Below are positions 42,093 to 50,910 of a DNA stretch of 64,000 bases, piece after piece. Source of the stretch: a virus. The stretch is taken from positions 1 through 64,000 of the IMG/VR virus record IMGVR_UViG_3300033273_000658. One strand, given 5' to 3'. Made by a program: the position numbers and the translations under genes. Under the pieces are notes generated by a model. That model saw nothing but the letters and a program-made list of their open reading frames with translations. It did no database searches and was not told the origin of the DNA. The stretch's first letter is position 1, and every line of letters begins with the position of its first letter.

Positions 42093-45000
42093 TGGCTAAA
42101 AAATCTGCAAGAAAAAACATTAGTTTTCTAGAAAATCTAACCATAGATGAGTACGATAGTTTAGGTCTATATGTCGTCAATAAAGGCATACCTAAAGAAG
42201 ATATAACGCCAGAAATTTATTTAGACCAACATACAAATGATGCAGGAAAATCGGAGATAGGGCTTTATCATCCGGATGACATTCGGTATATAAATGAAAA
42301 TTATCCAGATTTACCAAAAGAATTTCTCTGGACCATTAGACCTAATCTATCGGACAATAGCTACTTCCAACGAGGTCTATTTGTAGATTTGTTTGATGCT
42401 CTTCGTGAAGGAAGTGAACTGGATCTCAGTAGTGAGTTCATAAAACTATTTTTAAAGTACTATAGTAAAAAAGAAAATAGAGAATGGCTGTTTCAAAAAT
42501 ACATGCCGATGCAAACATTTTCAGGTGCTGATAGCAAACAAGTAGAAATAAATAATACTTTAGCTAAACTCATAGAAAAACATGAAGATGACATTTTTGA
42601 ACTAGTTGCTTTTGATAAATACAAATTTGAAGAGTTCGACAAACAAGTGGTTGTTTTATTGAATGAACATCTATCTAAATCCTTTCCTGTACATGGTCTA
42701 GAGTATGCTTACAAATCAAAAAGCGGTTATCGCTGGACAGGAGAAGGGATTATTGATCAAGTTGGCGCAACTGTTTTACCAGAAGAAAAGGTACACAAAG
42801 TTGAATCTTCTCTATTTTTTAATAAAGTTAATGATTATAGAAAACCTTTTGATTTTATTAAAGGCGAAGAGGGAACAAATGACGCAAAATTTATTGAAGG
42901 AAGTAGATTTTCAGATTTTAAAATTTCAAACCAAGTATCTGATACAACTGCTTGGTTTGACAAAGGGCCACAAGTACATGTAAAGTTTGCTTATAATAAT
43001 TTTTTAGTGAAATTTTTAAATGTTTTAGAATTACAGAAATCTGGGGAAATATCATACAATGATGAAGCAGTTGAAGTATTATTCCATAATAGTTTAGCTG
43101 ATTATTTAAATTCTCCAATAAAATTTTCAATCGGTAGTGATTTAGCTGGAACATCGCAAGAGTTTTCTTTAATGCTCGGTAATTATGTTGCAAAAAAGTT
43201 TTTAGATGATTTTAGATTTGCTGCTTGGAAAAAAGCAGTTAAAATTTTTAGTGAATTATCTGAAGATGAAATAAGTAAACTTACAGCTGATGATGAAAAA
43301 AAATTAGCTCAAGAATCTTTTGAGGCCGGGGAACGAGCTGCTCTAAAATCTGATGTTTTGGATAGAGACCCGAATACAGCTAGTGAAGATGAACTGTCAC
43401 AAGCAGAAATTGAAGAACGACAAAAGTTTTTTAAACAATGCGCATTAATGACAAGATTAGATGAATTCAGTAATGAATACGAACAAGCAGTTATTGAAAG
43501 AGCTGAAAAAATTAACCCAGGAAACTTTGCTTATAATGGAGATCGTTTTTATTTAGTAAAAGATGGTGACGGAGAGCAAAACGGTATTGTTTCTAAATTA
43601 CTTTTACCAAAGGCCTCTCAAATAGAAGAGTTTCTAGAAATTGAACCTTCTGCTCATGCCTATCTTGTACCAAAACTAAGGTTTTACAAAGTATCTCAAA
43701 AAGGAAGTACTGTTGTTGAAGAAGAATTTAAATTTCGCAATTTTACTTCGAACAATAGAGTCTCTAAACTTTTAAATGAACAATACGATAAAGGCGGTGA
43801 TTATGGTATAAGAGAGTTTTCTTTTTCTTTTGAAGGAACGACACCGGCAACAGCTAAAAACGACATACAAGCTAGTCTTTCTCTTTATTTTCAAACGTTT
43901 GATGATTTTGTCGACAAACAGCCGGAAAATAATTCTCCGTTTGTTGACATGCTTCTATTATCAGGTGGTACCAACAAAAAGGGGTCTGGTAAAGAAAGTA
44001 GGTTTCAATTTCAACCTGACTATTATAGGATGAGAGTTGATGTTGGATGGCTTATACCAGATAAAGACCACAAAGATTTAAAAAAGATAATAGGTAACAA
44101 TAGATTCTTACAACTAAAAACAGCGCTGCAAAAAACAAATAAAAGCTTTTACTTAAACATGATTGATCACACAATTGATTTTAGAGATGATGGGTCTGTG
44201 CAAATAGATGTTGAGTATAGAGCCTACATAGAATCATCTTTAAAAGGAACGGTTTTGGATGCATTAGCCAATAGAGAAACCAAGGCTTCTCGCAAAAAAA
44301 CACAAGATGATTATCTAACTATTTTAAATTCTAAAAGATGTACTGTGGGTGAATTAAATAAAATCAAAAGACAATTGTTACAAATCGAAGATCTCCTAAA
44401 AAAACAAGCGTATCAATCTATTATGAATCGCTTGATTAAAAATGGTTTTTTGTTTTTTAAAAAACTAAAAATAACCAGCGATGCAGAGAACTTTCAGAGA
44501 AATGGATTCTTTTCCGGAAAAGTTAAATTTGCATCAGATTCAGAAGAACCAAATGAGGAGAAAAAACTAAAAGAAGCAGCATCTGGAAAAACATTTGATC
44601 TAGATGACAATTTCTTCAATGAAAAGTTATCAAATGACGAAGATTATTTGTTTGTAAACTATTTTTACCTTGGGGATTTACTGTATGTTATCCTAGACTC
44701 TCTTTATGATGATAATGATAACTATCTTGAAGGCAACGAAAATTTTAAATTTATTTTGGGTTCTTTGCAATATGAAGATCTTTTTGATACAGCAACTACC
44801 TTCAAAACAATCAATATAGCATCTATACCAATCTCAGCTGAATTGTTTTTTGAATGGTTTACTGAAAATGTAATAAAACCAGAGAGAAATAGTTATCCGA
44901 TTATGTATTTTATAAGAGATTTATGTAAATATTTAATTGGGCAAATTTTATCTGAATCTTGCTTTAAAAGATCTTTAGATAAAAGATTGCAATTCAAAAC

Positions 45001-46015
45001 AACAAACTTTGTAGGAATTGGAGATCAATTAGAATCAATGGTGGATCTAGGAAAACCAATAATAGATTTAGAAACTGAATATAATAATGGAAATGTTCCA
45101 TTGTTTCAAGATTCTGATAAAAAAGTTCCGATTAGCAATTATACAAATTACATTCTTATTTATGTTGATGCACCAAAGCTTTTCGTGCCAGGTGATACAA
45201 TAAAAAGAGGCATAAAGTCTAATGATGGAGATGTAGGCATCTATCATTATCAAATAGGAAAAGACAGAGGACTTCTCAAAAAATTGAAATTCTCAAAAAC
45301 AGACATGCAATACGTACGAGAAGCAAGATTCTTTAGAAATGGTCGTGATGGTTTAATGCAACTTGCTAATGTATACAATGTAAATTTGGACATGATCGGA
45401 AATACATTGTATTATCCCGGCATGGAAATTTATATAAATCCGCTCGGATTCATGGGAGCAAAAAGCAAACAATTTAATCCTACAATAAAACAAAGTGTAG
45501 CTAATAGACTTGGATTTGGAGGCTATCACCTGGTAACAAATGTAAAATCTACAATAGCACCTGGTAAGTTTAATACTCAAGTAACAGCAATGTTCAATTA
45601 TTCGGGAGATGGAGATCCTTCTTCTGTCATAGTTGGCGGCAAGGACGACATAAAGCCAATCACAAAAGAAGATAAAATAGATGATGCTCATAGGCCCAAA
45701 GCAAATAAAAATTATTGTTCTTCTGCATACAATAAAATTATTAATGTTGCACTTGACATCTCAAACAATAAGCTGCAAAGCTATCCTGGTATAGACATTA
45801 AATCTCTGAATGACAAAGCAAGAGTTACAGGAAACGTAGAAGAAATGAGAGAGCAAAGAGCAATAGAAGCTTCAAGTGCCGAGCTACTAGGCAGCGGATT
45901 TGCAGACACCGGTGTTTCTGATGATGTTAGAGAAATAATCTCAGATGCTGGTGGGTTTAGAGAAGAATCCGCTCTTGAAACGCTTCTAAGACAGGCTGAA
46001 GAGGAAGAAGAATAA
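42092..46015 (+). CDS. Large baseplate-associated structural protein
   Basis: 1307 residues with no domain I can name with certainty. The N-terminal ~800 residues are mixed alpha/beta; the segment FSFSFEGTTPATAKNDIQAS (about 579-598), then 'SLYFQTFDDFVD', and a repeated alternation of strands suggest a baseplate hub-like fold. The region NRLGFGGYHLVTNVKSTIAP near 1135-1155 resembles ends of hub proteins with a LysM-type element upstream (LANVYNVNLDMIGNTLYYPG). It ends in an acidic tail (RQAEEEEE). Position after tape measure and LysM protein supports a baseplate role. Confidence 0.6.
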   Translation: MAKKSARKNISFLENLTIDEYDSLGLYVVNKGIPKEDITPEIYLDQHTNDAGKSEIGLYHPDDIRYINENYPDLPKEFLWTIRPNLSDNSYFQRGLFVDLFDALREGSELDLSSEFIKLFLKYYSKKENREWLFQKYMPMQTFSGADSKQVEINNTLAKLIEKHEDDIFELVAFDKYKFEEFDKQVVVLLNEHLSKSFPVHGLEYAYKSKSGYRWTGEGIIDQVGATVLPEEKVHKVESSLFFNKVNDYRKPFDFIKGEEGTNDAKFIEGSRFSDFKISNQVSDTTAWFDKGPQVHVKFAYNNFLVKFLNVLELQKSGEISYNDEAVEVLFHNSLADYLNSPIKFSIGSDLAGTSQEFSLMLGNYVAKKFLDDFRFAAWKKAVKIFSELSEDEISKLTADDEKKLAQESFEAGERAALKSDVLDRDPNTASEDELSQAEIEERQKFFKQCALMTRLDEFSNEYEQAVIERAEKINPGNFAYNGDRFYLVKDGDGEQNGIVSKLLLPKASQIEEFLEIEPSAHAYLVPKLRFYKVSQKGSTVVEEEFKFRNFTSNNRVSKLLNEQYDKGGDYGIREFSFSFEGTTPATAKNDIQASLSLYFQTFDDFVDKQPENNSPFVDMLLLSGGTNKKGSGKESRFQFQPDYYRMRVDVGWLIPDKDHKDLKKIIGNNRFLQLKTALQKTNKSFYLNMIDHTIDFRDDGSVQIDVEYRAYIESSLKGTVLDALANRETKASRKKTQDDYLTILNSKRCTVGELNKIKRQLLQIEDLLKKQAYQSIMNRLIKNGFLFFKKLKITSDAENFQRNGFFSGKVKFASDSEEPNEEKKLKEAASGKTFDLDDNFFNEKLSNDEDYLFVNYFYLGDLLYVILDSLYDDNDNYLEGNENFKFILGSLQYEDLFDTATTFKTINIASIPISAELFFEWFTENVIKPERNSYPIMYFIRDLCKYLIGQILSESCFKRSLDKRLQFKTTNFVGIGDQLESMVDLGKPIIDLETEYNNGNVPLFQDSDKKVPISNYTNYILIYVDAPKLFVPGDTIKRGIKSNDGDVGIYHYQIGKDRGLLKKLKFSKTDMQYVREARFFRNGRDGLMQLANVYNVNLDMIGNTLYYPGMEIYINPLGFMGAKSKQFNPTIKQSVANRLGFGGYHLVTNVKSTIAPGKFNTQVTAMFNYSGDGDPSSVIVGGKDDIKPITKEDKIDDAHRPKANKNYCSSAYNKIINVALDISNNKLQSYPGIDIKSLNDKARVTGNVEEMREQRAIEASSAELLGSGFADTGVSDDVREIISDAGGFREESALETLLRQAEEEEE

Positions 46016-46016
46016 G

Positions 46017-47216
46017 ATGGCAAAATTCAAAGCAAAAAACACAGGTCAATCAGCAGCTTTTCAAGGTTACTATCGTTCTCAATATAGACAACGTGCATTT
46101 CCAGAAAATAATTCGTTGGGTCCTGTTGGTGTTGTTGATTTTTTATTTGCCGAGAGAAATTTGTATGGAAGAGTTGATCAAGATTTGAATGTAGTGATCC
46201 CAAATACAGATACCATCAAAAGATTAACATCCAATAACAACCCAACGGGTGTAATTGCAATGAATTTTGTTGTAGATCAGTTTATTGACCTCAAAAAGGC
46301 ATTCCAAAGAGCATTAAATACAAGAAAAATTAGACAAAATGATCCATACCTCTCAAATCTAGAAGTATCTAGGTCGTATGTCAACCCGAAAGGTCTTTAT
46401 GAATCTTATTTTGCAAAAATTATGAGAAATTTTGAAGATAATTTCTTGGATAAGAGAAAAACAATAAAACCAGAAGATTATTTTTCACAATTTTTGCTTT
46501 ATATACAACAAATCACACCTACTTTCCCATTAACCTTCACAGCTTGGCAAAGAAGCAAGAATTCTTCTATTTTTACAAGTGGTTTAGCATTAGATTTATC
46601 TGGATTAGATGTAGGAAACGATGAACTAAAGGAAACTTTCATAGAAAGCGAAAATTTCCCATACTTTTTGAACGCATGTAATAATTTTGGTTTCTCCGTA
46701 GTTAAGAACTCGCCATGGATAATCGTGGCAGATCTAGGCAGTCCTGCTTCTACAATATACCATGATTTTTACAATTTGTCAAGTGTAAAACAAATATTTT
46801 CTCAACAATTTATAAAAACATCTGATTCTGATGTTGATTACATAAAACAAATGTTATTTAATTCTTATAATAATTTTGTTGATAGATTTAACTATGAAAA
46901 GAATTTTACTTTATGTAATAAAAAATTATTAAAAAATAATTTATATAGAAATAATATTAATATTAATAAATTTAATAATATATATAACAATAAATATTTT
47001 ATAGAATATTATAATAATATAAGATACTTTGAAGAAGAATCTGGCTTCTCTGTATCTGATAGAAACAAATTCACAGAAAATGCAAAAAAGTTAGAAAAAA
47101 CATTTGACATGGACAGAGCTATCGGTTATATTAATGAACAGTACAGAAGTGTTTATAAATCAAAACCTGGTGGATTAAACCATGTACTAAAGAGGGCAGA
47201 AAAAAAGAAGAGATAA
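46017..47216 (+). CDS. Structural protein at the end of the late block, with Asn-rich AT tract
   Basis: 399 residues. The N-terminus (QGYYRSQYRQRAFPENNSLG) and middle look like an ordinary folded virion protein; the segment around 46900-47020 encodes a run of Asn, Ile, Tyr and Lys (NNININKFNNIYNNKYF). It overlaps no other gene but starts one base after the upstream stop. A terminator overlaps its stop codon. Function unknown; tail or baseplate by position. Confidence 0.55.
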   Translation: MAKFKAKNTGQSAAFQGYYRSQYRQRAFPENNSLGPVGVVDFLFAERNLYGRVDQDLNVVIPNTDTIKRLTSNNNPTGVIAMNFVVDQFIDLKKAFQRALNTRKIRQNDPYLSNLEVSRSYVNPKGLYESYFAKIMRNFEDNFLDKRKTIKPEDYFSQFLLYIQQITPTFPLTFTAWQRSKNSSIFTSGLALDLSGLDVGNDELKETFIESENFPYFLNACNNFGFSVVKNSPWIIVADLGSPASTIYHDFYNLSSVKQIFSQQFIKTSDSDVDYIKQMLFNSYNNFVDRFNYEKNFTLCNKKLLKNNLYRNNININKFNNIYNNKYFIEYYNNIRYFEEESGFSVSDRNKFTENAKKLEKTFDMDRAIGYINEQYRSVYKSKPGGLNHVLKRAEKKKR

Positions 47217-47240
47217 GTGTGGCAGTTTATCTCTCTTTTG
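47210..47240 (+). terminator. Rho-independent terminator closing the late block
   Basis: AGAGATAA and TTATCTCT form an 8-bp stem, followed by CTTTT. The left arm includes the stop codon of the upstream gene. This separates virion genes from the replication region. Confidence 0.8.
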
Positions 47241-47252
47241 TATGGAGGATAA

Positions 47253-48428
47253 ATGCTATTTCAAATTTTAGATGATAAACAAGAATGTCTTGGTTTATTT
47301 GCAAATGGAGATTTTTACTATGGTCAAATTAAAAGAGCTTTTGAGAAAACATGGGATTGGTCTCCTCACTTATCAGATGATGATTATGAATATGCTAGGA
47401 TTTGGTGTGGAGGTAAGTCACTTGAAGACGCTTGTCCCGAACATCTCTCAGATCGCTTGGAGATCCACAAAAAGAGAGTTAAGAATTTTGTAAAAGCAGC
47501 TTCGGTTGCTAAAATCAACCTTGACGATGTATGTTTGTTTGACATCATTCCAAAACAAGCATTGATACACTGGTGTCAAGTTAAAAATGAGATCTGTGAT
47601 TATGTGTTTGAAAATTACACAAAACCAGCAAATCATAAATTCATGATAGATCTCAGCAAGATGGTTTATGAAATTTCTAACAATCCCGTTGTTTTGGATC
47701 AAAATAAACTATTTAACTATCAGAAGACCGACTATAAGGCTAAGTCTCTTTGGAACAGTTTTGGAGGGAAAACTTCCAACATTTCATACGAAATTTATGG
47801 CTCTGTAACAGGTCGTCTAACAACAAAATCTGGTTCATTTCCAATCTTAAATCTTAAGAAAGAAATTGCTGACATTGTTGTTCCAAAGAATGATGCATTC
47901 ATTCAATTTGATTTCAATGGAGCAGAGATCAGAACTCTTCTATCTTTGTCCGGAGAAACACAACCCCAGGAAGATATACATGAATTTAACGCAAAAATAC
48001 TTAAATGTTCTCGTGACGAAGCTAAGAAAAAATTCTTCGCATGGTTCTATAATCCCAACAAAAAAAGCGTAGAACTTTCACAACATTACAGAAGAGATGT
48101 TGTATTAGATAGACACTATTCAAACGGTATTGTAAAGACACCGTTTGGTAGAGAGATTGAAGCAGATGACTTTCATTCGTTTAATTATCTGCTTCAATCC
48201 ACGTCTTCTGATAATTGTTTAGCTCAAGCAATAAAAATCAATAAATTTCTATCTGGGAAAAAATCATTTGTACATTCTGTAGTACACGATTCAATAACTA
48301 TTGATTTTCACAAAGATGATAGAGAACTAGTTACTCAGATAAAACAAATTTTTGAAGATACCAGATTAGGCCAATTTAAATCTTCAATGCACATAGGTAA
48401 AAATTATAGAGACATGGAGGAAGTATGA
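47253..48428 (+). CDS. Short family A DNA polymerase (PolA-like)
   Basis: 391 residues. Core motifs are present in order: VTGRLTTKSG (TGR at 186-188), motif A QFDFNGAEIR (D220), motif B RDEAKKKFFAWFYN with the exact R-x3-K-x3-F-x3-Y spacing from R254, and motif C VVHDSI (D346), in which the usual Glu after HD is Ser. There is no 3'-5' exonuclease domain and the region before motif A is only about 185 residues, so the protein is little more than palm and fingers. It is the only polymerase in the window and probably the replicase, inferred from nearby SSB, helicase and RecA. It overlaps the next gene by ATGA. Confidence 0.88.
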   Translation: MLFQILDDKQECLGLFANGDFYYGQIKRAFEKTWDWSPHLSDDDYEYARIWCGGKSLEDACPEHLSDRLEIHKKRVKNFVKAASVAKINLDDVCLFDIIPKQALIHWCQVKNEICDYVFENYTKPANHKFMIDLSKMVYEISNNPVVLDQNKLFNYQKTDYKAKSLWNSFGGKTSNISYEIYGSVTGRLTTKSGSFPILNLKKEIADIVVPKNDAFIQFDFNGAEIRTLLSLSGETQPQEDIHEFNAKILKCSRDEAKKKFFAWFYNPNKKSVELSQHYRRDVVLDRHYSNGIVKTPFGREIEADDFHSFNYLLQSTSSDNCLAQAIKINKFLSGKKSFVHSVVHDSITIDFHKDDRELVTQIKQIFEDTRLGQFKSSMHIGKNYRDMEEV

Positions 48429-49231
48429 CAGTTTTAATAGGTTTAGGAAAAGCCGGATGTGAAATTGTTAATAAATTTTCTGACTCCTATAAAAAGATTA
48501 CCATAGATGCTGGTTCGGAACTCCCAGAGTTCAACTCACCAGAGGATTACGACCAAAAACTGACGAACTATTCCCATCTCTTAGATTTTGACGAGGAAGA
48601 GTGTTATTTCTTTGTTTGCGGAGCTGGTAAAGTTTCGGCAGCCTCACTCAGATTGTTAGAGCTTGTACAATCTAAAAAAATAAATCTTGTATACATCTAT
48701 CCGGAAGAGATTATGTTGTCTCCAACACAGAAGAAACTCAACAGAGTTGCTTTTAATGTGTTTCAGCAGTATGCGAGATCAGGTCTTCTTAATTCTATGT
48801 ACATCATGTCGAACGAAGAAATTTGTTCGTTTCTTCCTTATTATTCTTTGGAAGACATGTATGATCACATAAACAATGCAATTGTAAATGTTTTTGAGAG
48901 TGTGATTTTTTACCTTAACCAGAGACCGGTCTTAGGTTCACATCATGAAGCGAAAGAAATTTCCCGCATTAGAACAGTTGAATACGGAGAATTTAAAAAA
49001 AATAAAAAAAACATGTACTTTCCACTTGACAATGTTACCGAGACATGCTACATTAATATAGTAAATGATGAGGACATGAAAAACAATAGAGAGTTGTTGG
49101 ATCTATTAAAGAATAAAATTAAAGAAGATACTGATAACAACATCAATTCTTCTTTTGTAGTATTCAGATCTGACTATGAACACTCTTTTTATTATGCGAT
49201 TCGGTTTACGCATTATTTACAAGAAAATTAA
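48425..49231 (+). CDS. Divergent tubulin/FtsZ-superfamily-like protein
   Basis: 268 residues. An N-terminal Rossmann-type start GLGKAGCEIVNKF (6-18) resembles the first nucleotide loop of FtsZ/tubulin. FFVCGAGKVSAASLRLLE (62-79) falls where tubulins have the GGGTG[ST]G loop, followed by a beta-strand and loop (INLVYIYPEE) as in FtsZ. The glycine signature is degenerate (GAGKVSA), so GTP binding is uncertain. From memory, similar proteins occur beside PolA in marine T4-like phages. It could form filaments for replication or positioning, or be a non-polymerising relative. Translationally coupled to PolA. Confidence 0.5.
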   Translation: MTVLIGLGKAGCEIVNKFSDSYKKITIDAGSELPEFNSPEDYDQKLTNYSHLLDFDEEECYFFVCGAGKVSAASLRLLELVQSKKINLVYIYPEEIMLSPTQKKLNRVAFNVFQQYARSGLLNSMYIMSNEEICSFLPYYSLEDMYDHINNAIVNVFESVIFYLNQRPVLGSHHEAKEISRIRTVEYGEFKKNKKNMYFPLDNVTETCYINIVNDEDMKNNRELLDLLKNKIKEDTDNNINSSFVVFRSDYEHSFYYAIRFTHYLQEN

Positions 49232-49239
49232 AAAAATAC

Positions 49240-49267
49240 TTGACAAGTTCTGAGAACATGTTATATT
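49240..49267 (+). promoter_or_regulatory. Sigma70-type promoter for the mini-lipoprotein gene
   Basis: TTGACA at 49240-49245 and TATATT at 49262-49267, 16 bp apart, with ACATG at the end of the spacer. It overlaps nothing and lies just after the tubulin-like gene. Confidence 0.8.
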
Positions 49268-49293
49268 ATAAAGGTAAGCAAAAAGGAGAACAA

Positions 49294-49410
49294 ATGATTG
49301 CTTTAATGATGTTATTCTTTGCCTGTGGTGAAGAAAAAGCTGACGATTCTGCTCAACCGGCTGAGGAACAGCAAGAGCAGGTAGAAGATACAGCAGCAAT
49401 TGCTGAATAA
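49294..49410 (+). CDS. Mini-lipoprotein, 38 residues
   Basis: The ATG at 49294 follows AAAAAGGAGAACAA, a strong ribosome binding site, and its own promoter. The peptide starts MIALMMLFFACGEEKADDSA; LFFAC is a lipobox with Cys11, giving a 28-residue acidic mature lipoprotein rich in Glu and Gln. The signal is short and lacks a basic residue, so export is not certain. Small phage lipoproteins often block superinfection or act as outer-membrane spanins; a dedicated early-type promoter favours the first. Confidence 0.6.
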   Translation: MIALMMLFFACGEEKADDSAQPAEEQQEQVEDTAAIAE

Positions 49411-49436
49411 AAAACTGAAAAAAAATAAAAAAATAC

Positions 49437-49465
49437 TTGACAACTTAAACAAAACATGCTATAAT
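49437..49465 (+). promoter_or_regulatory. Sigma70-type promoter for the 82-residue conserved protein
   Basis: TTGACA at 49437-49442 and TATAAT at 49460-49465, 17 bp apart. About 100 untranslated bases follow before the gene at 49572, long enough to hold RNA structure; I see no clear riboswitch in it. Confidence 0.85.
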
Positions 49466-49571
49466 ATAAAAGTAATTGAGAAGTGAAACTCCAAAACATT
49501 CACAAAGAGGTTAAGACTTGATCCGGTTTAAAAAGTCAAAAAACTAGACATTTCAATTTATAGGAGGAAAC

Positions 49572-49820
49572 ATGTCAAATTCTAACGTAACAATCTTTAA
49601 CGGTACTTTCCAAAAGCAAAATGGTGATCGCCGTACAATGCGATTCATTCGTCGCCAAGATCTTCCAAGCTCTATGGTTAATGAAGGCACAATTCGTACT
49701 ATGGAACAAAAGACTGGCTCTGAAGTCGTTTATGATGTTGATGCTCGTGCATTCCGTCAATTCAACTGGAAAACTGTTGAAGGTGATGTAACACGAACCA
49801 ATACAACCTTTAACTTCTAA
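49572..49820 (+). CDS. Small conserved-looking protein, unknown function
   Basis: 82 residues, beta-rich, basic at the start (NGTFQKQNGDRRTMRFIRRQ) with an aromatic C-terminal part (AFRQFNWKTVEGDV). I recall short proteins of this pattern (V-F-N-G-T-F-x-K ... F-R-x-F-N) in marine phages, without known role. It has its own consensus promoter, a long leader and TAGGAGGAAAC-ATG, so it is probably made early and in quantity. Confidence 0.6.
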   Translation: MSNSNVTIFNGTFQKQNGDRRTMRFIRRQDLPSSMVNEGTIRTMEQKTGSEVVYDVDARAFRQFNWKTVEGDVTRTNTTFNF

Positions 49821-49857
49821 GATCTCCTGTCTTGGATAAAGCAACGGTTTTTGAGTT

Positions 49858-49890
49858 AGGGTTTTCCGTTTAAAAAAACCCTTTCGTTTG
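49858..49890 (+). terminator. Probable rho-independent terminator in a 262-base gap
   Basis: AGGGTTTT (49858-49865) and AAAACCCT (49875-49882) form an 8-bp stem, followed by TTCGTTT. The remainder of the gap, 49890-49970, holds further T-rich and A-rich tracts (GGTTTTTC/GAAAAAAC could pair) but no ORF or RNA gene that I can support. Confidence 0.55.
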
Positions 49891-49973
49891 GACAACTATT
49901 TCCTGGGCTGAAGGATTAGTTGGCGGTTTTTCGGGTTGCTTTTCCGTTGTTGAAAAAAACTTCCCCTGTTTTC

Positions 49974-50002
49974 TTGACAGTATCAAGATAAAATGTTATT
50001 AT
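49974..50002 (+). promoter_or_regulatory. Sigma70-type promoter for SSB
   Basis: TTGACA at 49974-49979 and TATTAT at 49997-50002, 17 bp apart, again preceded by ATGT. A leader of about 75 bases precedes the SSB start. In T4 this leader is where gp32 represses its own translation; no obvious pseudoknot is visible here. Confidence 0.75.
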
Positions 50003-50082
50003 AAAATGGGAGCAAGATTAAAACTCTGCTTACCTTAGTCTGAGAAGACAATAAACATCGCCTAACTAATGGAGAAACTAAC

Positions 50083-50835
50083 ATGGCACTTAATATTGAA
50101 CTAATGAAACAAAAACTTGCAAACTCACAAAACAAGAATGCAGGAAAAACAAATGATACTAAATGGCGACCATCAGAAGGAGACCAAACAATTCGAATCC
50201 TTCCAACCAAAGATGGAGACCCGTTCAAGGAATTCCACTTCCACTACAATGTAGGAAAGAATCCTGGTATCCTTTGTCCTAAAAAGAACTACGGCGAGCA
50301 CTGCCCTATTTGCGACTTTGCCTCCAATCTCTGGCGAGATGGTGTGGATAACAATGACGATCAAACTAAAAATGCTGCAAAGAAGTTATTCGCTCGTAAG
50401 CGTTACTACTCTCCAATCCTTGTCCGTGGTCAAGAGACCTCTGGTGTAAAGGTATGGGCTTACGGTAAGACTGCGTATGAGACACTTCTTGGTTATGTAT
50501 TGGATCCTGATTATGGAGACATTACCTCTGCCGAAACCGGAACTGACATCGTTCTTTCGTACACAGTTCCTGGCACACCCGGTTCTTTCCCAAAGACCCA
50601 ACTTAAACCTCGTCGCCGTCCCTCCGTACTATGTGATGAGGCAATCGCTGACTGTGATGCTCTTCTAGATAGTGTGCCCGACATCGAAGCACAATTTACA
50701 AGACTGTCATCTGAAGATATACAAGCTCTGTTGGACGACTATCTGTCTACGGATTCCTCCTCCGAAATGTCCTCCTCAGAAACTGCTAAGTACGGCAGTT
50801 CCGTAGATAAAAAGATTAGCGACTTTCTAAGTTAG
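50083..50835 (+). CDS. Single-stranded DNA-binding protein (gp32-like)
   Basis: 250 residues. The gp32 layout is clear: a basic N-terminal cooperativity segment (MKQKLANSQNKNAGK), then a zinc site from FHFHYNVG (H52/H54), C65, C74 and C77 (CPKKNYGEHCPIC), aromatic DNA-binding strands (ARKRYYSPILVRG), and a Ser/Asp-rich acidic C-terminus ending KKISDFLS, which in this family recruits other replication proteins. Slightly shorter than T4 gp32 (301). It has its own promoter and a terminator follows. Confidence 0.93.
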   Translation: MALNIELMKQKLANSQNKNAGKTNDTKWRPSEGDQTIRILPTKDGDPFKEFHFHYNVGKNPGILCPKKNYGEHCPICDFASNLWRDGVDNNDDQTKNAAKKLFARKRYYSPILVRGQETSGVKVWAYGKTAYETLLGYVLDPDYGDITSAETGTDIVLSYTVPGTPGSFPKTQLKPRRRPSVLCDEAIADCDALLDSVPDIEAQFTRLSSEDIQALLDDYLSTDSSSEMSSSETAKYGSSVDKKISDFLS

Positions 50836-50848
50836 TGATTGTTCGCCT

Positions 50849-50883
50849 TGCCCCTTGGCGTTGTAAATAAAGGGGTATTTTTT
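50849..50883 (+). terminator. Rho-independent terminator after SSB
   Basis: CCCCTT (50851-50856) and AAGGGG (50870-50875), extendable by a G-T and a T-A pair, followed by ATTTTTT. Confidence 0.7.
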
Positions 50884-50910
50884 ATGACATTTAAACAACA
50901 GGAGGAAATA

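Noticed and set aside
47707-47713. CTATTTA inside the PolA gene
   Set aside because: It is internal to a gene with no start downstream at the right distance; expected by chance in AT-rich DNA.
49466-49571. Riboswitch or small RNA in the long leader before 49572
   Set aside because: I could not find a convincing conserved fold or stem set; only the length is notable.
49575-49895. Minus-strand frame of 106 codons opposite the small gene at 49572
   Set aside because: The + strand gene has a consensus promoter and strong ribosome binding site; the antisense product has no recognisable features.
50002-50082. T4-like autoregulatory pseudoknot in the SSB leader
   Set aside because: The leader is about 75 bases but I see no matching stem pair arrangement by eye; a folding program would be needed.
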